Of a DNA stretch of 15,185 nucleotides, positions 6,945 through 12,506 are shown piece by piece. Within the stretch, counting starts at the first letter, position 1; each line of letters starts with the position of its first letter. The notes under the pieces are model-generated. The model worked only from the letters and a program-made list of their open reading frames with translations, was not told where the DNA came from and did no database searches. The DNA comes from CAYPYS01 sp964445715 (GTDB taxonomy: Bacteria > Omnitrophota > Gorgyraeia > Gorgyraeales > Gorgyraeaceae): NCBI GenBank assembly GCA_964445715.1, contig CAYULJ010000031.1:1-15185 (forward strand), read 5' to 3'. Both the position numbers and the translations under genes were made by a program.

Positions 6945-8136
6945 ATGAAAAATAAAATAGTTATTGTCTTCTTAATAGTAGCGGTTGCGGCTTTTGCGGC
7001 AACTGCTTACAAAATGACCTCATATAAGAGGACTCCCATCGAGATCTACGTGCCTTGCGGCATGATAGTCCCCTTTCAAGAGGCCATACGCTCATTTGAA
7101 AAAGANNNNNNNNNNGGATTTACCGTCATGGCTTGGCCATCGTACCTCAGAACAGCGCCATGGGAAAATGGTTTATTCTCCATGACACAGATATCATTTA
7201 TGAGAAATTTTGAAGCAAAATTATCGGTGCCATCAACTATAAAATCATACTATGACACAGGGTCTATACTTGTGAGATTGATATTGAATAAAGGCAAGCG
7301 ACCTGATATTTTCGTGTCACCCGGTGAAGTGGAGATCAAAAATCTTATCAATGAAGACCTCGTGGACACAGGCACTATTCAAGACCTTGAAAAATTCAAA
7401 CTCGTCCTCTATANNNNNNNNNNATATTGCCGACCTCGCAAAAGCTGAGGTCAAAAATATAGCCATTGCCGACCCAAGATTTAATTCTGTAGGAAACAGT
7501 TCAAAAGAAGCGCTTGTAAATTCTGGCCTATGGGAGGACGTAAAAGACAAGATAATAGCCACGGACAGCCCTATACAGGCGCTTACCTACGTCTCCACAG
7601 GAAAGGCTCAGGCAGGTATACATTACGACACATGTCCGTTCGAAACAGCGCCTGATAAATTAAATGTCGACACTATAAAAATAATCCAAGAGATTCCTCA
7701 GGAATACTACAGCCCTATAAAGTCTCAAATAGCCATACTCAAGGATAGTAAGAATAAAAAACTCTCATCCTTATTTATAGAGCATATTACCGCGGTACCG
7801 GCTGTTGAAAATTCATCCGCTCAGGTAAAAATAGACGCGTATTACCCTTTAAACGAAGAGCATAGCTTTATAGGCGATTACATCAAGAGTTTTGAAAATA
7901 AATATCCAGGTAAAGTCTCTGTAAGGCTGGTGGATTTCAGGTCTTCTGATGGCTATGACGAATGGCGAAAATCAGGACTCTCATGCGGAGGCGTGATAAT
8001 AAACGGGAAAAGCGCCTTCGACATAGAAACATCTGAAGGACCAAAGACAATAAGATTCTTGCGCCGATTGGACACATTCTGGTCGCGGGAAGATTTTGAA
8101 AAAGTCCTCAAATCCATTGTCACAAACACGCGCTAA
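6945..8136 (+). CDS. ModA-like binding protein fused to a thioredoxin-like domain; interrupted by assembly gaps
   Basis: One gene read in pieces: 6945-7105, about 7250-7413, and 7424-8136. The frame changes across the second N run because its length is arbitrary, so this is not evidence of a pseudogene. An N-terminal hydrophobic segment (residues 4-22) exports or anchors the protein; no lipobox is seen. IEIYVPCGM, KGKRPDIFVS, LVNSGLWEDVKDKI and AGIHYDTC parallel the first ModA-like protein, including Cys in the first ligand loop and after the conserved Tyr. From about 7824 an extra domain of some 100 residues follows, with a thioredoxin-like strand-helix pattern (VKIDAYYPL, SFIGDYIKSFENKYPGKV, VRLVDF, GLSCGGVIINGK). 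It aligns with the downstream half of Thioredoxin_3 but has one Cys and no CxxC. The stop lies in B copy 4. Confidence 0.78.
7106..7115. other. Assembly gap 1 (10 Ns)
   Basis: A placeholder of ten Ns inside the second ModA-like gene. Judged against the first ModA-like protein, only about ten residues should be missing between FEK and YDTG, whereas the scaffold holds the gap plus 134 bases of foreign-looking sequence. Confidence 0.98.
7116..7249 (-). pseudogene. Fragment of a different MoeB/ThiF-family gene, probably a scaffold chimera
   Basis: The minus strand reads 44 residues containing DGTDNFASKFLIND and HGAVLRYDGQAMTV, the highly conserved middle of MoeB/ThiF/UBA-type E1 enzymes (the D-x-T-D-N loop and the G-x-x-x-R-x-x-G-Q strand). 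It is clearly distinct from the ThiF at 3661-4296, which has VEAFDKAD and ASGLAGYG at those positions. On the minus strand a TAG at 7252-7250 ends the frame at the junction with ModA-like sequence, and the other side is a gap. The simplest reading is a misplaced contig end or chimeric reads from a MoeB-like gene elsewhere in this or another genome. A true internal inversion is the alternative. Confidence 0.75.
7414..7423. other. Assembly gap 2 (10 Ns)
   Basis: A second ten-N placeholder in the same gene. The reading frame shifts across it, and about 14 residues seem to be missing between KLVLY and IADLAKAEV by comparison with the first ModA-like protein. Confidence 0.98.
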
Positions 8137-8172
8137 CTTTACACTTTAACGTTGTTGAAATGTAAAGTTAAG
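8133..8172. repeat. B palindrome, copy 4 (second subtype)
   Basis: A 40-base palindrome of the variant type with arms CTAACTTTACACTTTAAC and GTTGAAATGTAAAGTTAAG. Where copies 1, 2 and 6-8 have AAGTTTAC/GTAAACTT, this has AACTTTAC/GTAAAGTT, a matched change in both arms. It supplies the stop TAA of the preceding gene (8134-8136) and ends five bases before the ATPase ATG. Confidence 0.94.
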
Positions 8173-8177
8173 ATATT

Positions 8178-8825
8178 ATGGGAATAAAACTACAAAATAT
8201 ATGTAAGAGTTTTCAGACGCTTGAGAAAAGGGTCGATGTACTTAAAGGCATCGACCTTGCAATAAAAGACAAGGCCATGCTGGTTGTATTTGGGCCATCA
8301 GGTATCGGGAAGACCACGCTTCTGAACATTATTGGCGGCATGGACAGGCCTACTTCTGGTAAGGTTGCTATTGACGGTGTTGACCTCTCGATTCTGGAAC
8401 CAATCAGACTGGCAAATCTTAGGAAGGAAAAAATTGGCTTTATCTTTCAGGACTTCAACCTTATCCCGAATTTAAAGGCAATAGATAATATACAATTGGC
8501 AGTCATGTTGGACAGCGACCTCGAGAAAAAGACAAAGTCTGTTTATAAATATGCGGATGAGATCGGTATCAAAGACAGGCTCGAACATCTGCCAAAAGAA
8601 CTAAGTTCAGGTGAACAGCAAAGAGTTGCAATAATAAGGGCAATAATAAACTCTCCCTCCATAATCCTGGCTGATGAGCCAACGGCTGACCTTGACCAGG
8701 AAAACTCAAATAAGATCATTGATATTCTTAAGGGTTTAAATCAAAGGCGTGGTTGCACTATAATAGTGGCAACGAATGATGAGCGCACTGCTTCCTGCTT
8801 CCCTACCCGCTTCACCCTCACTTAA
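8178..8825 (+). CDS. ABC transporter ATPase, LolD/MacB type, with altered H-loop
   Basis: The product has 215 residues. Walker A is GPSGIGKTT (39-47), the Q-loop is FQDFN (Q91), the signature is LSSGEQQR (142-149), and Walker B is IILADEP (162-168, Glu167). The switch-histidine position, usually VTHD in this family, reads VATND here, so His is replaced by Asn200. Only about 15 residues follow (SCFPTRFTLT), whereas relatives usually continue with the D-R-x-x-x-x-x-G-x-I tail, so the 3' end looks shortened. A repeat lies just downstream and may have caused this. The likely partner is the MacB/FtsX-like permease at 2049; no other MacB-type permease is in the window. There is no strong ribosome site: only the terminal AAG of the palindrome lies upstream. 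Confidence 0.86.
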   Translation: MGIKLQNICKSFQTLEKRVDVLKGIDLAIKDKAMLVVFGPSGIGKTTLLNIIGGMDRPTSGKVAIDGVDLSILEPIRLANLRKEKIGFIFQDFNLIPNLKAIDNIQLAVMLDSDLEKKTKSVYKYADEIGIKDRLEHLPKELSSGEQQRVAIIRAIINSPSIILADEPTADLDQENSNKIIDILKGLNQRRGCTIIVATNDERTASCFPTRFTLT

Positions 8826-8838
8826 GTATACATTTTAG

Positions 8839-8877
8839 AGATTGCTTCGTTGTCGCTTCGCTCCTCCTCGCAATGAC
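8839..8877. repeat. Dispersed GC-richer intergenic repeat (C), copy 1
   Basis: The segment ATTGCTTCGTTGTCGCTTCG followed by CTCCTCCTCGCAATGAC is a hairpin-capable sequence (ATTGC...GCAAT ends) much richer in GC than its surroundings. I recognise this GTCATTGCGAGGAG...AAGCAAT type of repeat from intergenic regions of many unrelated bacterial genomes. It lies between the shortened end of the ATPase and B copy 5. A decayed second copy is at 12488-12506. Confidence 0.7.
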
Positions 8878-8883
8878 ACCTCG

Positions 8884-8923
8884 CTAACTTTACATTTTAA
8901 CAACGTTAAAGTGTAAAGTTAAG
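8884..8923. repeat. B palindrome, copy 5, at the convergent gene junction
   Basis: A 40-base palindrome of the second subtype (arms CTAACTTTACATTTTAAC / GTTAAAGTGTAAAGTTAAG, centre ACAACGT). It is the only unit between two convergent genes, 58 bases past the ATPase stop, and it contains the stop codon of the minus-strand AbiEi-like gene (8921-8919). Confidence 0.94.
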
Positions 8924-9542
8924 GTTGGGTTTTAAGGAGAACGGTTAATCTTTTTTGTACATAAGAACGGATTTTGGAATTAGGAATTTTCCCAGCCCAC
9001 GCCTTTGCCTTTCTAAAATCAAATGATTTTGAAAAATTAAGCTCGGGGAAATAGTCGAATTGCTTTTTCTTGCGGGCAGATAGATATAGACTATCGATCA
9101 GGGCCTTTTCCGGTTCTGCTATTAAAAAAGCGCTCCCTCCTTTATACCAATCGAATCCATAAAAAAATGAAGGCGCTATCCTATGCACAGAAAAAGTCCC
9201 TATTTTTGTCTTTATTGTCTTCGTATGAACCGTTGAAGCCAAAGTAATCACCTGTGGTATCTGCTCGATTATGCCGTAAAGATGCAGCGCGCTTACAAAA
9301 GATACATATGCGCGATGCCTTGGAAACAAATACGGGATCACCGTGTACGGACTAAGCTCTTTATTGCCGGCCTCGGCCCAGATGCCTCGATATACCTTAA
9401 ATATAAGCTCTTTTTTTTCAAAAAATTTAAGCGCCTCTACCGTAGTAGATAGCTGTCTTGAGCCAAGAACTGATATTTCATTAGTCGTAAATACAGGGCG
9501 GCGTAACTGTTTAATGACTGATAGAATTGACTTTTTAGGCAT
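8919..9542 (-). CDS. AbiEi-family antitoxin / winged-helix regulator
   Basis: I take the ATG at 9542 (207 residues) over the one at 9560 because GGAGG (9548-9552) sits five bases before it; this leaves an 8-base overlap with the toxin gene. The N-terminal 60 residues form a winged-helix region (KKSILSVIKQLRRPVFTTNEIS... LIFKVYRGIW). The rest has AbiEi landmarks: AYVSFVSALHLYGIIEQIP, GTFSVHRI and AEPEKALIDSLYLSAR. In the known type IV AbiE systems the antitoxin represses its own promoter and counters the nucleotidyltransferase toxin without binding it. The order here, toxin first and antitoxin second, is the reverse of the standard abiEi-abiEii arrangement. The stop codon lies in B copy 5. Confidence 0.83.
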   Translation of the reverse strand: MPKKSILSVIKQLRRPVFTTNEISVLGSRQLSTTVEALKFFEKKELIFKVYRGIWAEAGNKELSPYTVIPYLFPRHRAYVSFVSALHLYGIIEQIPQVITLASTVHTKTIKTKIGTFSVHRIAPSFFYGFDWYKGGSAFLIAEPEKALIDSLYLSARKKKQFDYFPELNFSKSFDFRKAKAWAGKIPNSKIRSYVQKRLTVLLKTQP

Positions 9543-10326
9543 TCTGCCTCCGCAGGTCATCGATAAAATTTGCTGCCCTTAATTTTATCTCATCCCATGA
9601 AGAAGAAGAATTATATATAGCCTGATCTTCAGTGGATAGGTAGGATACTACTGTATCTCTATATTGCTCAAAACTCACTCCAAATAAATTATCATAAGCC
9701 CTGCCAATCTTGACCTTGCTTATCCTGGTTTTCTCGCTGATGACAAAACGCTCACATTGTGAACTCAAGATATATAGGTCAAAAATATCCCTGGCCTGAA
9801 CCGCGGACCTGTCAGCAAGCGCTCCTATCTTTTGCACAGCTGCAGACTGAGCTTCATAATGCGGGACCAATATAGGCGGCGATTTATACGTGCGCAAAAT
9901 AGGCCCTGGAATCCCTTCGATCGCCACCTCGCCCTTAAACCCTCTGCGAGAAAATTCGATCTTGGTAAAAAGGTCTTCTCCTGCAAGGGTTATCAAATGG
10001 ACCTTGAACCTCTGAGTAGTCTCAGTCTGCTTTGCCTTGGTGATTTCCGGAGACACGACTCTCTCTATGCCAAAAGGCCTAAAAACATCCTGAAAAGAAC
10101 TATGTTCCAGTATTTTTAGGACCGCATCCTTTAAAATATGGACCTCTACCCCTTGCACATCTAAATCCATATCCTGTGAATAACGAAAACTCTTAAAGAA
10201 AAAACGTAAATTCGACCCCCCTTTAAGCACATAGAACCTCTGTTTTACCTTTCTGCCAAACCATCGCAAAAACTCTAAATGAAATAATTCTCTTAATTGT
10301 AGAGGGCTGTAAATGATATTTTCCAT
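9535..10326 (-). CDS. AbiEii/AbiGii-type nucleotidyltransferase toxin
   Basis: The product has 263 residues. The nucleotidyltransferase core is intact: VLKGGSNLRFFF (motif GGS, about 36-41), then RYSQDMDLDV with the metal-binding pair D52 and D54, and later LFTKIEFSRRG, which supplies the third motif. A helical C-terminal half with ADRSAVQARDIFDLYIL matches the conserved KxRDxxDL-type segment of the DUF1814/AbiEii family. Known members transfer nucleotides to RNA targets such as tRNA and cause growth arrest, including abortive infection of phage-infected cells. A likely promoter sits directly upstream with a very short leader. With the downstream antitoxin it forms one transcription unit. Confidence 0.87.
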   Translation of the reverse strand: MENIIYSPLQLRELFHLEFLRWFGRKVKQRFYVLKGGSNLRFFFKSFRYSQDMDLDVQGVEVHILKDAVLKILEHSSFQDVFRPFGIERVVSPEITKAKQTETTQRFKVHLITLAGEDLFTKIEFSRRGFKGEVAIEGIPGPILRTYKSPPILVPHYEAQSAAVQKIGALADRSAVQARDIFDLYILSSQCERFVISEKTRISKVKIGRAYDNLFGVSFEQYRDTVVSYLSTEDQAIYNSSSSWDEIKLRAANFIDDLRRQNA

Positions 10327-10338
10327 CTCTATATATGT

Positions 10339-10361
10339 ATTATAGTTCAGTTATAGCTGAA
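10339..10361 (-). promoter_or_regulatory. AbiE promoter -10 box with an adjacent dyad operator candidate
   Basis: On the minus strand a perfect TATAAT (10344-10339) lies 12 bases upstream of the toxin ATG, implying a leader of only about six bases. Directly upstream is the dyad TTCAG-CTATAA-CTGAA (10361-10346), placed where a bound repressor would block RNA polymerase, as expected for an AbiEi-regulated promoter. The -35 region is poor. The remaining spacer to 10486 shows nothing else I can name. Confidence 0.55.
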
Positions 10362-10486
10362 TTACTCTACATAATAAGTCTACCTGATTAACCGCTAAAT
10401 GTCAAGGGTCGTGATTCTATTGTAAGGGAATAGTGTGCTGAATAGGGTTGGAATGCTACAGCAATGATACAGAAACAGGATTCTTC

Positions 10487-10527
10487 CTTAAGTTTACACT
10501 TTAACAATGTTAAAGTGTAAACTTAAG
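10487..10527. repeat. B palindrome, copy 6
   Basis: A 41-base palindrome with CTTAAGTTTACACTTTAAC on the left, its exact complement on the right and a one-base centre: the most symmetric copy. It begins seven bases beyond the stop codon of the minus-strand TPR gene. Confidence 0.95.
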
Positions 10528-10534
10528 AAATTGT

Positions 10535-11647
10535 CTACCTGCTCCAGAGACCCCATTTCTTCTTTTTCTTCTTTTGCTTTTGCTTGGGCTCTTCTTTCTT
10601 TTCCACTACTTCTTCTTTTGTGATCTTTTCGGGCTCAGTTTTAAGTGACGAGGCCTTTAGATTAGCCAGGCGTTCATGTAAAGAAGGATCGTCTGGCAAC
10701 ATATCTACCAGCGCTTGTTGTTTCTCAATTGCCTCGTCAAGTTTATCCATGCCCTCATATAGATCAACCAGACGAGTAAGCATATATCTATCATTGCCTA
10801 AAGACTTTACTGCCTTTTCATATATCTCTGTTGCCTTGTCTCTCTCGCCTTTTCTAACGTACAGCTCTCCAAGAGTTTTATATAAAACCTTCTCTCCTGG
10901 CTTGTTCTTCAGCTCTTTCTCAAAAACTGCTATCGCATCATCGATCTTGTCCTGAGCCTGGTAAACATCAATAATGCCTGAGCTTGCCCAATCCTTTAAC
11001 CATTCATCCCCTGCCTCGTCTAAAATCTTCTTGTACAGTTCTTTTGCTTTGTCGTGTTTTTCTGCTCGCGCGTAAATCTCTGCCAATGTCTGTAGATTCC
11101 CGACCTCAGCTGGAGCCAGATCAATTGCCTTTTCTGCCAAAGGTATAGCGCTATCAATATCTCCCGCATTCTTGTAAAAATTCGCTGCCTGCATTATCAG
11201 ATGCGGGTTGTCCGTATTCTCGGCCAAAACCTTATCCCATATGCCGATTGCCTTCTCTTTCTCACCGGCCATATTGTAGGCTACGCTGAGCATCTGAAAA
11301 TACCATGTATTTCCAGGAGAGATCTCAGTCAATTTCTTATATATACCAGCTGCCTTGGCAAACTGGCTCTTTTGATTGTATAAACTGCCCAGGCGCTGCA
11401 GTAGATTTTCATCGTCGGGCACGATCTTGGCCGTCTTCTCATAAAGCGAGATCGCCCTATCTGTCTTGTTCTCGCGTATATAAGTCTCACCAAGAACAAT
11501 AACAGACCCCAGCAGAACAACAGGATCTTCCTTTGTGTAAGAAGCGATCTCTTCGAGGACAGCGTCCACATCCGACTTCTGCGCTGCAAATATAGAGGTT
11601 GTAAGCATAAAAAACGCCACCAATCCTACAAATAATATCTTTCGCAT
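10535..11647 (-). CDS. Exported tetratricopeptide-repeat protein
   Basis: The product has 370 residues, with GAGGAGGG as ribosome site. The N-terminus MRKILFVGLVAFFMLTTSIFA is a signal peptide, so the protein is periplasmic or membrane-linked. From about residue 50 to 330 there are roughly eight TPR helix pairs (for example DRAISLYEKTAKIVPDD, KAAGIYKKLTEISPGN, KATEIYEKAVKSLGND), a scaffold for binding other proteins. The last 35 residues are highly charged and lysine-rich (KKEE then QKQKKKKKKWGLWSR), which may bind nucleic acid or acidic lipids, or act as a flexible tail. No enzymatic domain is seen. It has its own good promoter (11681-11709) and is bracketed by B palindromes, so it is probably a single-gene unit. 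Its role is unknown. Confidence 0.85.
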   Translation of the reverse strand: MRKILFVGLVAFFMLTTSIFAAQKSDVDAVLEEIASYTKEDPVVLLGSVIVLGETYIRENKTDRAISLYEKTAKIVPDDENLLQRLGSLYNQKSQFAKAAGIYKKLTEISPGNTWYFQMLSVAYNMAGEKEKAIGIWDKVLAENTDNPHLIMQAANFYKNAGDIDSAIPLAEKAIDLAPAEVGNLQTLAEIYARAEKHDKAKELYKKILDEAGDEWLKDWASSGIIDVYQAQDKIDDAIAVFEKELKNKPGEKVLYKTLGELYVRKGERDKATEIYEKAVKSLGNDRYMLTRLVDLYEGMDKLDEAIEKQQALVDMLPDDPSLHERLANLKASSLKTEPEKITKEEVVEKKEEPKQKQKKKKKKWGLWSR

Positions 11648-11680
11648 CTTGCCCTCCTCTTGTTTTAAGGTCTTATTGTA

Positions 11681-11709
11681 ATTCTAGTACAAAGCCGCTT
11701 TCATGTCAA
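11681..11709 (-). promoter_or_regulatory. Sigma70-type promoter of the TPR gene
   Basis: On the minus strand TTGACA (11709-11704), a 17-base spacer and TAGAAT (11686-11681) match the housekeeping consensus at 11 of 12 positions. They stand about 34 bases upstream of the ATG, with the GAGGAGGG ribosome site between. Confidence 0.75.
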
Positions 11710-11745
11710 AATCAATATCGACTATTTTAACAGGAGTTAGGCTTG

Positions 11746-11785
11746 CTTAAGTTTACACTTTAACATTGTTGAAGTGTAAACTTAG
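11746..11785. repeat. B palindrome, copy 7
   Basis: A 40-base palindrome ending three bases before the stop codon of the MazF-like gene. Read in the sense of that gene it equals copy 1 except for one missing T at the gene-proximal end (CTAAG instead of CTTAAG). Confidence 0.95.
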
Positions 11786-11788
11786 AGG

Positions 11789-12100
11789 CTATAGTGCAAG
11801 GGCAAATTTTAGGGCCATGTTCATTCGGGTGATTTTCTCATGGCTAAGCAGGCAAATCCTTTGTTTTAGGCGATTTTTATTATAAGTATAAATATTATCT
11901 AAATTAACTGCGCAGGCTTTAGGCAAACCATCTTCTTTATCTAAAATAACCTCAACAGGGATACTTTTGATATTCGTACTTACCAATACAAAGGTTACCT
12001 TTGTCCTTAGGTTATAAGCCTCGTCGCGGGAAAGTAAAACTACAGGTCTTCTGCCGATAGGTAGTGGTAAATCTGCCCACCAAACTTCGCCTTTCTTCAT
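11789..12100 (-). CDS. MazF/PemK-type endoribonuclease toxin
   Basis: A 103-residue protein with the MazF fold signature: KKGEVWWADLP at the N-terminus, GRRPVVLLSRD, the VLVSTN strand carrying the conserved Ser/Thr, and NLDNIYTYNKNRLKQR near the end. The basic residue in the GRRPVV loop and the Thr/Ser of VSTN correspond to the catalytic pair of MazF enzymes, which cut mRNA or other RNA at short sites. The start codon overlaps the antitoxin stop (ATGA), the usual antitoxin-toxin coupling. The length is normal and no catalytic residue appears lost, so it is probably active. The cleavage site cannot be read from the sequence. Confidence 0.87.
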   Translation of the reverse strand: MKKGEVWWADLPLPIGRRPVVLLSRDEAYNLRTKVTFVLVSTNIKSIPVEVILDKEDGLPKACAVNLDNIYTYNKNRLKQRICLLSHEKITRMNMALKFALAL

Positions 12101-12366
12101 GACCAGTCTTCCTCCTCCATTGTTTCAGCCTGCGCCTTCTCCATCGCAGCGAGCTCCTCTAATTCTTTAGAGGTTTCAGGATAACGTCTATACCCTTCTT
12201 CATAGCTTTTGATCATCTTCTCTTCCCTTCTCTTGTTCAGCCAATAATGTATTGCCTTGTCAATCAGGGCGCTGCGCGTAATGCCCATTTTTTTTCGCAA
12301 GGCTTCCAGTAATTTAAAATCTTCCTTTGGTATGCTAATAGCGATTTTAACGGCATTCGCAGACAT
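12097..12366 (-). CDS. Ribbon-helix-helix antitoxin of the MazF pair
   Basis: I choose the ATG at 12366 (89 residues) over the upstream ATG at 12414. GAGGAGG lies five bases before 12366, and the promoter -10 box (12410-12405) lies downstream of 12414, so an RNA from that promoter could not contain the longer start. SANAVKIAISIPKEDFKLLEALRKKMGITRSALIDKAI is a CopG/MetJ-like ribbon-helix-helix: a beta strand followed by two helices that bind operator DNA as a dimer. The C-terminal part is acidic (EELAAMEKAQAETMEEEDWS) and should wrap the toxin. Autoregulation of the pair is expected from the family. Confidence 0.84.
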   Translation of the reverse strand: MSANAVKIAISIPKEDFKLLEALRKKMGITRSALIDKAIHYWLNKRREEKMIKSYEEGYRRYPETSKELEELAAMEKAQAETMEEEDWS

Positions 12367-12404
12367 ATCAACCTCCTCTATTGGTATTACTTTCTTCTTA
12401 CTAA

Positions 12405-12433
12405 AGTATGCCATAAAAAGAGGTCTTTGTCAA
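12405..12433 (-). promoter_or_regulatory. Promoter of the antitoxin-toxin operon
   Basis: On the minus strand a perfect TTGACA (12433-12428) is followed after 17 bases by CATACT (12410-12405), which matches the -10 consensus at four of six positions. Transcription would start near 12398, leaving a leader of about 30 bases before the chosen antitoxin start. Confidence 0.68.
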
Positions 12434-12487
12434 TATACGTGACACTTGCGGAGAGGGATTTCTTTCAATTATTTTCGCGAGTGGGAG

Positions 12488-12506
12488 TCATTGCGAAACA
12501 ATCTCG
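12488..12506. repeat. Remnant of repeat C, copy 2
   Basis: GTCATTGCGAAACAATCTCG resembles the two ends of the C repeat at 8839-8877 in opposite orientation with the middle lost. It abuts B copy 8 exactly. In both places C remnants lie next to B units. Confidence 0.5.

Noticed and set aside
6945..8136. Frameshifted pseudogene for the second ModA-like protein
   Set aside because: The frame changes exactly at an N run of arbitrary length, and both flanks keep full similarity to the first ModA-like protein.
566..8172. B palindromes as transcription-factor operators
   Set aside because: A 41-base AT-rich dyad could bind a dimer, but copies track gene 3' ends and also sit between convergent genes where no promoter is expected.
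4829..8825. Ordinary molybdate ABC transporter (modABC)
   Set aside because: There is no ModB-type permease or ModC regulatory domain. The ATPase is LolD/MacB-like, and the binding proteins have cysteines at ligand positions.
12367..12414. Longer antitoxin start at 12414
   Set aside because: There is no ribosome site before it, and the promoter -10 box lies downstream, whereas 12366 has a strong GAGGAGG.
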